NCBI RefSeq assembly: GCF_037414475.1
Contig: NZ_CP147913.1
Span: forward strand, 3,100,001-3,164,000
DNA length: 64,000 nt
Source of the DNA: Myxococcus stipitatus
GTDB lineage: Bacteria > Myxococcota > Myxococcia > Myxococcales > Myxococcaceae
Direction: 5' to 3'
In this document: positions 57,180 through 64,000 of the stretch, piece after piece
Layout: each line of letters begins with the position of its first letter
Numbering within the stretch: position 1 is the stretch's first letter
Notes under the pieces: generated by a model
The model's database searches: none
What the model saw: the letters and a program-made list of their open reading frames with translations, nothing else
What the model was told of the DNA's origin: nothing
Position numbers and translations under genes: made by a program

Positions 57180-58406
57180 GTGCGAGTCCTGTTCCTCAAC
57201 CCGGTGGGTGTCGTCGGCGGGGCCGAGCGTGCGCTGCTCGATTTGATGGCGTGCTTGCGGCGGTTGGACTCCGGCCTGTCGCTCCACCTGCTCGCGGGAA
57301 CCCCGGGCCCGCTGTTGGATGAGGCGCGCGCGCTGGGTGTCGACGCGAAGCTCCTCGCGCTGCCTCCCGCGTTGTCCGCGCTGGGGGACAGCGCGCTGCG
57401 AGGACGAGGTCCTCGTGAGGCCTTGCGCTTCGCGCGAAGTCTGGCGCCCGCACCCGCGCTCCTCGCGGGTTATGGCCGCACGTTGCGCCGTGAGGTCGTG
57501 GACCTGCGGCCGGACGTCCTTCACTCCAACGGCATCAAGACGCACCTGTTGAGCGCCACCACCGTCGGGCTGCGATTGAAGCGCGTCTGGCACATCCACG
57601 ACTTCCTCGGCGAGCGCCCGTTGGTGCGCCGTGCCTTGAAGGCGTTGGCGCCGCTCGGCTCCGCGGCCGTCGCCAACTCGCGCGCGGTGGGAGAGGACGC
57701 CCGGACCGTGCTGCGAGGCGTTCCCATCCATGTCGTCTACAACGGGGTGGATGTCGCCCGCTTCGCTCCTTCAGCGGAGGCTTGCGCGGACCTTGACTCG
57801 CTCGCGGGCCTGCCTCGCGCACCGGAGGGAACGCTGCGGGTGGGGCTGGTGGCCACCTATGCACGATGGAAAGGCCACGACGTCTTCCTGGATGCGGCGG
57901 CGGAGTTGATGCGCTTGGAGCCCGCGCTCCCGGTTCGCTTCTATCTGGTGGGAGGACCGCTGTACCAGACACCCGGCTCACAGTTCTCCTCGGATGAACT
58001 GCGGCAGCGCATCGCCCACTTGAAGCTCACCGGACACGTGGGGCTGGTGCCGTTCCAGCCCGAGCCCGCGTCGGTCTACCGGGCCTTGGATGTCTTCGTT
58101 CACGCGAGCACGCGGCGGGAGCCATTTGGCCTCACCATCGCGGAGGCGCTCGCCTGCGCGCGGCCCGCCATCGTCTCGAGTGAGAGCGGCGCGGCCGAGG
58201 CGCTCACGGACGGCGTGGATGTCCTCGCCATTCCTCCGGGAGACTCCCGCTCCCTCGTGGATGCGCTTCGCACGCTGCTGCGCGACGAGGCGCTGCGCAC
58301 GCGACTCGCCCAGGCCGCGAGGCACACGGCCGTGGAGCGGTTCTCTCGCGAGCGCTACGCACGAGAGATGCTCACCGTGTACCGCTCGCTCCTGAACAGC
58401 GGTTGA
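57180..58406 (+). CDS. glycosyltransferase family 4 (GT-B)
   Basis: The 408-residue enzyme begins with GTG: MRVLFLNPVGVVGGAERALL, the typical family 4 N-terminus with the GGAE acceptor loop. The C-terminal domain has RVGLVATYARWKGHDVFLDA, DVFVHASTRREPFGLTIAEA with the E-x7-E motif and ARPAIVSSESGAAEAL. No Shine-Dalgarno sequence is apparent upstream. It is divergent from the kinase gene across 169 bp that include an A/T-rich patch. Confidence 0.93.
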   Translation: MRVLFLNPVGVVGGAERALLDLMACLRRLDSGLSLHLLAGTPGPLLDEARALGVDAKLLALPPALSALGDSALRGRGPREALRFARSLAPAPALLAGYGRTLRREVVDLRPDVLHSNGIKTHLLSATTVGLRLKRVWHIHDFLGERPLVRRALKALAPLGSAAVANSRAVGEDARTVLRGVPIHVVYNGVDVARFAPSAEACADLDSLAGLPRAPEGTLRVGLVATYARWKGHDVFLDAAAELMRLEPALPVRFYLVGGPLYQTPGSQFSSDELRQRIAHLKLTGHVGLVPFQPEPASVYRALDVFVHASTRREPFGLTIAEALACARPAIVSSESGAAEALTDGVDVLAIPPGDSRSLVDALRTLLRDEALRTRLAQAARHTAVERFSRERYAREMLTVYRSLLNSG

Positions 58407-58494
58407 CCCGCGCGGGCACCACCGTCACGGGGCGCACCCTTTAGTTGACCCCTCCATGCGGGTCTGTTTGGGTCCACCGCATATCGGAGCAGCC

Positions 58495-59643
58495 ATGCAG
58501 CGGCCTCGCAGACTCGTCACCGTCTCGCATTCATATGTCGTCACCCTCAACCGGCGCCTCGCCAATGAGATGGCGCGTGTCGGGGGTGGCAACTGGGACG
58601 TCAGCGTGGTGGCGCCTCGCTTCTTCCGAGGAGAGCTTCGCCCCATCCAGCTCCAGCAGGAGCCCGGTGAGCCCGCCAGGGTGCGCGCCGTGCGCGGCTA
58701 CTTCAGCCGCATCCCGCATGCCTTCGTCTACGGCCCCGAGCTGCGCGACGTGCTCCGAAGCAATGTGGACCTGGTCCATGCGTGGGAGGAGCCCTTCGTC
58801 TTCGCGGGCGTGGAGGTGGCGATGCTCACACCGCGCCGCGTGCCCCTGGTCTTCAGCACGTACCAGAACCTGTCCAAGCGCTACCCGCCGCCTTTCGCGC
58901 AAGCGGAGCGCTACGTCGTCAGGAGCTGCGCGGGCTGGATTGCCGGCGGAGAGACGGTGAAGGAGAACCTCCTCGGCAGGCCCGGCTATGTGTCGCGCCC
59001 CGCCTGCATCATCCCCATGGGCGTGGACACGGAGGTCTTCCAGCCGGACCGCGCGGCCGGGGACTCCGTGCGAAGCGAGCTGGGCTGGACGGAAGAAGGA
59101 CCTCCGGTCATCGGCTACCTGGGACGCTTCGTGTCCGAGAAGGGCCTGCCCCTCTTGATGGAGGCACTCGGACAACTCCAGACACCGTGGCGCGCGCTGT
59201 TCGCGGGAGGAGGCCCCATGGAACCGGAGCTTCGCGCGTGGGCCGCTCGCCACGCGGACCGCGTTCGCATCCTCACCGGCGTCCCCCATGACCGGGTCCC
59301 CCGCGTACTCAACGCCATGGATGTGCTCTGCGCGCCCAGCCAGACGACTCCTCGGTGGAAGGAGCAGTTCGGGCGCATGCTCTCGGAAGCCTTCGCGTGC
59401 GGAGTGCCTGTTCTCGGCAGCGACTCCGGGGAGATTCCTCACACCATGGGCGATGCCGGAATCGTGCTTCCGGAAGCAGACACCGCCGCGTGGACCCGGG
59501 CCCTCGCGGACCTGCTCGAGAGCCCCGAGCGCCGCCGCCAACTGGCCACACGCAGCCGAGAGCGCGCCGTGATGCGCTTCTCCTGGCCCGTCATCGCCCG
59601 CGCGCACCTGGACTTCTTCGACACCCTGCTCGCCAGACGCTGA
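58495..59643 (+). CDS. glycosyltransferase family 4 (GT-B)
   Basis: The 382-residue protein has PPVIGYLGRFVSEKGLPLLM, then MDVLCAPSQTTPRWKEQFGR leading to MLSEAFACGVPVLGSDSGE, the GT4 donor site. The ATG at 58495 is preceded by GGAG at the right distance; an upstream in-frame ATG at 58456 lacks a ribosome site. It converges on the next glycosyltransferase gene with 6 bp between stops. Confidence 0.92.
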   Translation: MQRPRRLVTVSHSYVVTLNRRLANEMARVGGGNWDVSVVAPRFFRGELRPIQLQQEPGEPARVRAVRGYFSRIPHAFVYGPELRDVLRSNVDLVHAWEEPFVFAGVEVAMLTPRRVPLVFSTYQNLSKRYPPPFAQAERYVVRSCAGWIAGGETVKENLLGRPGYVSRPACIIPMGVDTEVFQPDRAAGDSVRSELGWTEEGPPVIGYLGRFVSEKGLPLLMEALGQLQTPWRALFAGGGPMEPELRAWAARHADRVRILTGVPHDRVPRVLNAMDVLCAPSQTTPRWKEQFGRMLSEAFACGVPVLGSDSGEIPHTMGDAGIVLPEADTAAWTRALADLLESPERRRQLATRSRERAVMRFSWPVIARAHLDFFDTLLARR

Positions 59644-59649
59644 AGGCGC

Positions 59650-60792
59650 TCAGCCCTCGCGCTCCATCAACCGCACGAGCGCCTGGGCCATGTCATCCCA
59701 GGTCCACGCACGCAACTCCTTGGACAGCGCCGCCACGTGCGGCGCCCACTCGCCCTCGTGTGCCCGCCAGGACTCCAGCGCGCGGACGAGCCCGTCCACG
59801 TCATCCGGGTCCTCGAGCAACAACCCACGCAGCGCCTCCGGATAGCGCTCCGCCACCCCCGCCGAGCGGCTCACCAACGCGGGCAGCCCCGTGCACAGGG
59901 CTTCGTGGACTCCCAGCCCATACGCCTCGTACCGCGTGGGAGCCACCAACAGGTCCGCCGCCGACAACAACTTGGGCACATCGCGACGGAAGCCGAGGAA
60001 CTCGATGCGGCCCGACAGCCCTCGGGCGCGCGCCTCCTGCTCCCACGTCTCACGCTGGGCGCCCACGCCCACCACCTTGAGGTCCACGCCCCAATCCGCG
60101 TTCGCGTACAGCCGGGCCCACGCCTGGAACAACGTATCGAAGCCCTTGCGGCGGTCCCCCAGCGCGCCCACGAAGAGGGCCACGCGGCGCTCCTCCGGCC
60201 AGCCCAGCGCCGCTCGCGCCACGCCGCGTTCCTCGGGCGACACGGGATGGAAACGCTCCGGGTCACTGCCGTAGTAGACGACGTGCACCCTCGCCTTGGG
60301 CACACCCGTGGCCGCCACCAGGTCCGCCTTCGTCCGCTCCGAGTTGGCCAGGATGACCCGCGAGCGCCACAGCGCCTTGCGCTCGTCGCTCACGTAGCGC
60401 TGGTGACTCACGCGTCCCTTGAGCCGGCGCAGCAGCCCACCCACCGGCTCCGAGACATACGCCCCATGGACGTAGTGCACCCAGTTGGCGCCAGGTACGG
60501 CGCAGTTGCCACCGTTGGCCAGGACACGGCCGCCCTCCGCCCGCGTGCGCAGCGCCCACGCGCGCCCCACGACGTTCAGGAGCGGCTCGCCCAGCAGATA
60601 GGCGTTCGCGGGTTTGGGCACGTGCACGAAGCGCACGTTGGGGAAGGCTCGCAACTCGTCCGCGACCCGGTGCGCCACCAGCCGCACGGGGCCGCCCTGC
60701 TTCGCCAGCCACAACGCCAACGCGAGGTTGGCTCGGTCCATGCCGCCAGTCGCGACGAAGTCACCGGCGATGAGGGTGTAGGGTCTTCGCAT
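59650..60792 (-). CDS. glycosyltransferase family 4 (GT-B)
   Basis: The 380-residue enzyme opens MRRPYTLIAGDFVATGGMDR (GGMD in place of the GGAE loop), with NSERTKADLVAATGVPKARV and VALFVGALGDRRKGFDTLFQ in the middle, and LLVAPTRYEAYGLGVHEALC with the E-x7-E donor motif. The ATG at 60792 is preferred to a TTG at 60807; either way it overlaps the end of the upstream Wzy-like gene by more than 30 bp, implying coupling. Confidence 0.92.
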   Translation of the reverse strand: MRRPYTLIAGDFVATGGMDRANLALALWLAKQGGPVRLVAHRVADELRAFPNVRFVHVPKPANAYLLGEPLLNVVGRAWALRTRAEGGRVLANGGNCAVPGANWVHYVHGAYVSEPVGGLLRRLKGRVSHQRYVSDERKALWRSRVILANSERTKADLVAATGVPKARVHVVYYGSDPERFHPVSPEERGVARAALGWPEERRVALFVGALGDRRKGFDTLFQAWARLYANADWGVDLKVVGVGAQRETWEQEARARGLSGRIEFLGFRRDVPKLLSAADLLVAPTRYEAYGLGVHEALCTGLPALVSRSAGVAERYPEALRGLLLEDPDDVDGLVRALESWRAHEGEWAPHVAALSKELRAWTWDDMAQALVRLMEREG

Positions 60793-62242
60793 GTGTCCAG
60801 GCGCCAAAGAGCGCCGCGTTGAGCAACCAGAACTCCATGCCCACCTGGCTCATGAAGAACGGGTAGCTGAAGGTCAGCGCCAGTGCTCCCAGGTTGTACG
60901 CGAAGATGACGCTGCCCCACAGCCAGAACTCTTCGCCCAGGTCCTCGCGCCGCCGGGCCGCCTGGAAGACCCAGGCCATCGACACCAACACGCCCAGCGG
61001 GTACAGCAGCATCACCAGGGCCCCGCCGTCGTAAACCCACGCCGTCCACTGAATCTCCGCCCACAGCGACGGGTACTCCGGGTCGGAGTTGTCGCCAAAG
61101 TACGCGTTGGCCATGCCGTAGCGGCCCAGCCCCGCGCCCAGCGGGTACTCCGGCAACAGGTGCTCGAACGTCCCCTCCAGGAAGTGACCCCGGTTGCTGC
61201 GATAGACGTCCTCGGGCTTCGCCTCGAACAAGCTGTTCCAACGCGACTGCACCGCGTCCCCGCCCACCGCGACGGCCCACCCGAAGGCAAACACGGCCGC
61301 CGTCCCCACCACCGCGACCAGTTTCACCAGCCGCGCCAATCGCCCGCTCAACATGAGCACGAAGGACATCGCTGCCAGACAGACACCCAGCGTCAGCGCG
61401 ATTGCTCGCACCTGGCAGAGATAGAGGCTGACCAGTCCCACCAGGATGCCCCCGGCGCTCACCCAACGCGCCGCCCCGCGACGCGAGGACAGCAGGAAGC
61501 CACTGCCCAGCAACACCGCGTAGAAGGCCCCCGTCGCCGCGCCACCCGGCATGTCCGTCAGCCCCATGGGACGGAAGACGCGCGCGCCGCTCGCGGTCTC
61601 GAACTCCAGGCTGCGCAGGTACGAATCGCCCTGCGACTGCACCGCGGAGGAGATGACGGGCTGGAACCGGCCCGGGAAGTAGACCTGGAGCACGCCCACC
61701 GCCGCGCTCGCCGCGTTGAAGAAGAACAGCAGCGCCAGCGTGAGCCGGAACGTCTTCGAGTCGATGGACAGCCGCGTCACCCAGAACAGCGGCGCCATGA
61801 TGGAGATCTGGATGGCGAGCTGCGCCGCGCCTCCCAGCGGACTCACCGTGCCCGGGTTGAAGAAGTTGAGCGCCGTGACCCCCATCGCCCCCAGCACGAA
61901 GGGCAGCGCCGGATGCTTCAAGGCACGCCCCGGCACGAGCACCAACAACCCAAGACTCAAACCAAACGCCAGGATGCGCACCACCATGCGCAAGGGCGCG
62001 ATGGCATCCACCAGCAGGACCAGCTGACAGCCGATGAGCAGCGCGACGAACATCGGAACCAGCTTGCTCGACGACAGCAGCCCCGGCTTCTTGGCGGAGC
62101 GCCGCGGGAGCGCCGGCTCCGAGGGCTGCTCCCCCACCACCTCCAGCGGAGCATCCGGAGCCCGCCGCATGTACCTGCGCCCGAGCACCCCGGGGCCCTG
62201 AAGCGGAGGCCTCCCCGGGTGAGGCGGGCGCAACGGACTCAC
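60761..62242 (-). CDS. Wzy-like O-antigen polymerase/ligase membrane protein
   Basis: The 493-residue integral membrane protein has about 11 hydrophobic helices and a periplasmic loop between late helices (RSNRGHFLEGTFEHLLPEYP, LGAGLGRYGMANAYFG) that resembles the Wzy/WaaL family. The GTG at 62242 overlaps the upstream glycosyltransferase stop (GTGA) and is preferred over the ATG at 62170, although the first ~50 residues are polar. It is the second Wzy-like protein of the locus and, unlike the first, has no TPR region. Confidence 0.83.
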   Translation of the reverse strand: MSPLRPPHPGRPPLQGPGVLGRRYMRRAPDAPLEVVGEQPSEPALPRRSAKKPGLLSSSKLVPMFVALLIGCQLVLLVDAIAPLRMVVRILAFGLSLGLLVLVPGRALKHPALPFVLGAMGVTALNFFNPGTVSPLGGAAQLAIQISIMAPLFWVTRLSIDSKTFRLTLALLFFFNAASAAVGVLQVYFPGRFQPVISSAVQSQGDSYLRSLEFETASGARVFRPMGLTDMPGGAATGAFYAVLLGSGFLLSSRRGAARWVSAGGILVGLVSLYLCQVRAIALTLGVCLAAMSFVLMLSGRLARLVKLVAVVGTAAVFAFGWAVAVGGDAVQSRWNSLFEAKPEDVYRSNRGHFLEGTFEHLLPEYPLGAGLGRYGMANAYFGDNSDPEYPSLWAEIQWTAWVYDGGALVMLLYPLGVLVSMAWVFQAARRREDLGEEFWLWGSVIFAYNLGALALTFSYPFFMSQVGMEFWLLNAALFGAWTHAKTLHPHRR

Positions 62243-63366
62243 GAAGCCGCCCCCGTAACGACGGTGCGCAGGTCCTCGTCCAGGCCACGCAGGAACACGT
62301 CGGCGCCACAGAGCATCGCCGCGCGAGCCGGGCCCGCGGCGCCAAGCCTGCGCCGAGCCTCCGCGTCGACCACCAGCCGCAAGAGTGCGGACGACAGCGC
62401 CCCCGCATCGGGCGCGACGAGCTTCCCACACGTCGCGTCCACGATTTCCAGCGGCCCTCCCAGCGCGGTCGTCACCACCGGCAGGCCCGCCTGGAGCGCC
62501 TCGATGAACGCGAGGCCGAAGGGCTCTGGCGACGTGTTGGGCTGACAGTGCAGGTCCGCCGCGCGCATCAACCGGGGCACATCCGAGCGCTGCCCCAGGA
62601 ACCGCACCCGGCCCTCCAACCCCAAGGCCTTGGACTGGGCCACCAGCCCATCCAGATACCGCACCTCTTCCTCTCGCTGAGCACCGCCCACCATCCACAG
62701 ACGCCAGCCGCGCGCCTCGCGCATGCGGCCCAACGCCTCCAGAAGCAGCCGGTGCCCCTTCCACTCCTGCATGCGGCTGGCGTGGATGATGACCACGTCA
62801 TCCTCGCTCGCGCCGAAGTCGGCCCGCAGGAGCATCCGCTCCGTCGCCTCCTGCACCGGCGCCGCCTGGGGCGCGAGCGGATGGCGCACCCGGTATTGCG
62901 CTCGAGGATAGACATTCACCAACGAGCGCGCCGTGTAGTGGCTGTTGGCCAGCACCAGCTCCGGCGAGGTGACACTCGCCCAGCGCTCCAACCAGTGCGC
63001 GCCCGACAGCGCGTCATGCTGGAAGAACACCAGCGGCACACCAGCTGCGCGGACCACCGGACCGAACAGGGCCTGAGGCCACGCCGCATGACAGACGGCC
63101 GCTGAGTAACCCCCTTGCCGCATCAAGGACCGCAACGCCCGGCGCGCGGTCCACACCGTCCAGGGGCGCCCCACCCTCGCTGCGCCCAACGGGTGCACCA
63201 CCGCGTTCGCCGCGCGGAGCTCATCGGCCAGCCGGCCCTCGAAGCACAGCGCGAACTCGTGCGCCGTGTCCGACGGGGCCTTCGCCGATTCGCGCGCGAG
63301 CGAGACCAGGAAGGACTCGATGCCTCCGAAGAGATTGCCGCTGTAGACGTGCAGCACGCGCATCAT
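62239..63366 (-). CDS. glycosyltransferase family 4 (GT-B)
   Basis: The 375-residue enzyme begins MMRVLHVYSGNLFGGIESFL, with the family 4 GGIE loop. The C-terminal half has VVIIHASRMQEWKGHRLLLE, DLHCQPNTSPEPFGLAFIEA with the E-x7-E donor motif, and GLPVVTTALGGPLEIVD. Two tandem ATG codons exist at 63366 and 63363; the first overlaps the preceding stop (ATGA). It is coupled on both sides within a four-gene minus-strand block. Confidence 0.93.
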   Translation of the reverse strand: MMRVLHVYSGNLFGGIESFLVSLARESAKAPSDTAHEFALCFEGRLADELRAANAVVHPLGAARVGRPWTVWTARRALRSLMRQGGYSAAVCHAAWPQALFGPVVRAAGVPLVFFQHDALSGAHWLERWASVTSPELVLANSHYTARSLVNVYPRAQYRVRHPLAPQAAPVQEATERMLLRADFGASEDDVVIIHASRMQEWKGHRLLLEALGRMREARGWRLWMVGGAQREEEVRYLDGLVAQSKALGLEGRVRFLGQRSDVPRLMRAADLHCQPNTSPEPFGLAFIEALQAGLPVVTTALGGPLEIVDATCGKLVAPDAGALSSALLRLVVDAEARRRLGAAGPARAAMLCGADVFLRGLDEDLRTVVTGAAS

Positions 63367-64000
63367 GACGCGCCCCGGACACTCGCTTCCGCGGAGACCT
63401 CGTGAGGAGCGGCTTCGACCACCACCGGCGCGGGCCTCCCCAACGCCTCCGAGTACAGCGTGAGGCAGCGCGTGGCCATGACGTCGTCCCGGAACTCGGT
63501 CTCCGCGCGAGCCCGCGCACCCCGCCCCAGTTGCTCCGCCAGGCCCGGTGTCTCGAGCAGCCGCCGCGCCGCTCGCGCGAGCGCGTTCGAATCCCCCACC
63601 GGCACCGTCAGCCCCGTCTCCTCGTGCTTGCTCACCCAGGGCACTCCCGAGTGGGGAATCGCCGTGTTGAGCACCGGGAGACCACTCGCCATCGCCTCGA
63701 CCTGAGACAGGCCATAGGCCTCGCTGCGGGCATTGCTCGGGAACCACAGCGCGGTCGCCGCGCGGAACGCCCCCATGAGGGACTCCGGAGGCAGATACCC
63801 CGCCCACGTCACGCGCGACTCCACGCCCAGCGCCTTCGCGCGCGCGCGGCCTTCTTCCTCCAGCGGCCCCACGCCCACCACCACCAGACGCCCCGGCACT
63901 CGCGCGAGGGCCTCCAGCGCGGTGAACAAGCCCTTGTAGTAGACGAGCCGCCCCACCATCAGCCACAGCGGCACGCCCGCGTATTCCTCGCGCCAGCGCG
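63363..64000 (-). CDS. glycosyltransferase family 4, C-terminal part (5' end outside window)
   Basis: The visible ~212 residues are the donor-binding domain of a GT-B enzyme: LWLMVGRLVYYKGLFTALEA, ATALWFPSNARSEAYGLSQV followed by the conserved Glu and MASGLPVLNTAI. The frame is open to the window edge (residues RWREEYAGV precede an in-frame GTG), so the N-terminal acceptor domain lies beyond 64000. It is the first visible gene of the terminal minus-strand block. Confidence 0.9.
   Translation of the reverse strand, partial: RWREEYAGVPLWLMVGRLVYYKGLFTALEALARVPGRLVVVGVGPLEEEGRARAKALGVESRVTWAGYLPPESLMGAFRAATALWFPSNARSEAYGLSQVEAMASGLPVLNTAIPHSGVPWVSKHEETGLTVPVGDSNALARAARRLLETPGLAEQLGRGARARAETEFRDDVMATRCLTLYSEALGRPAPVVVEAAPHEVSAEASVRGAS

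Overview
The window is GC-rich (third codon positions strongly G/C), densely packed chromosomal DNA with many 4-bp ATGA/GTGA gene overlaps. Gene content points to a myxobacterium of the Myxococcaceae (Myxococcus/Corallococcus type): a long-form hpf, an rpoN locus beside the lpt genes, sigma-54 response regulators, TPR-fused O-antigen ligases and a very large glycan locus. From memory, the gene neighbourhood resembles the Myxococcus xanthus rpoN region, which lies next to a Wzx/Wzy polysaccharide (biosurfactant polysaccharide) locus; this was not checked by search. No rRNA, tRNA, CRISPR array, insertion sequence or prophage gene was seen.

Layout. (1) 1-8.2 kb, plus strand: the distal part of a respiratory complex I operon, nuoE(partial)-F-J-K-L-M-N, closed by two strong hairpins. 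nuoG, H and I are not between F and J. (2) 8.3-18.3 kb, minus strand: a GNAT gene, then a long co-directional run hslO - amino-acid dehydrogenase - phosphoribosyltransferase - selB - cytoplasmic sensor kinase - sigma-54 activator, with selB, kinase and activator overlapping by 4 bp each. (3) 18.6-25.2 kb: a lone sdhC, three diverged ~91-bp repeats, ssb, a PBP4-type carboxypeptidase with a long C-terminal extension, dtd, an unknown gene and ptsN, then a stretch with two look-alike terminators and a possible 36-residue ORF. (4) 25.2-32.4 kb, minus strand: an envelope/nitrogen block, lpxL-like - lptC - lptA - lptB - rpoN - GNAT - lipoprotein - hpf. It follows the classical lpt-rpoN-hpf-ptsN synteny but with two genes inserted. 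(5) 32.4-34.4 kb: astB and a YbaK-like gene.

(6) 34.4 kb to the end: a ~30-kb mosaic glycan locus in which blocks alternate strand. It holds a TPR-fused Wzy/WaaL protein, ugd, a polyprenyl-phosphate hexose-1-phosphate transferase with a GAF-like tail, a Wzx flippase, a second Wzy-like protein, about ten glycosyltransferases, three acyltransferase-3 membrane proteins, a methyltransferase, a ROK sugar kinase, a membrane-anchored Ser/Thr kinase, and two PF14907-like nucleotidyltransferase-fold proteins (one with intact, one with degraded catalytic residues) flanking a small membrane protein. A plausible reading is: Ugd supplies UDP-glucuronate; the PHPT starts the repeat unit on undecaprenyl phosphate; the glycosyltransferases, acyltransferases and methyltransferase build and decorate it; Wzx flips it; and Wzy proteins polymerise or ligate it. 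The least explained elements are the nucleotidyltransferase pair, the PHPT-GAF fusion and the embedded kinase.
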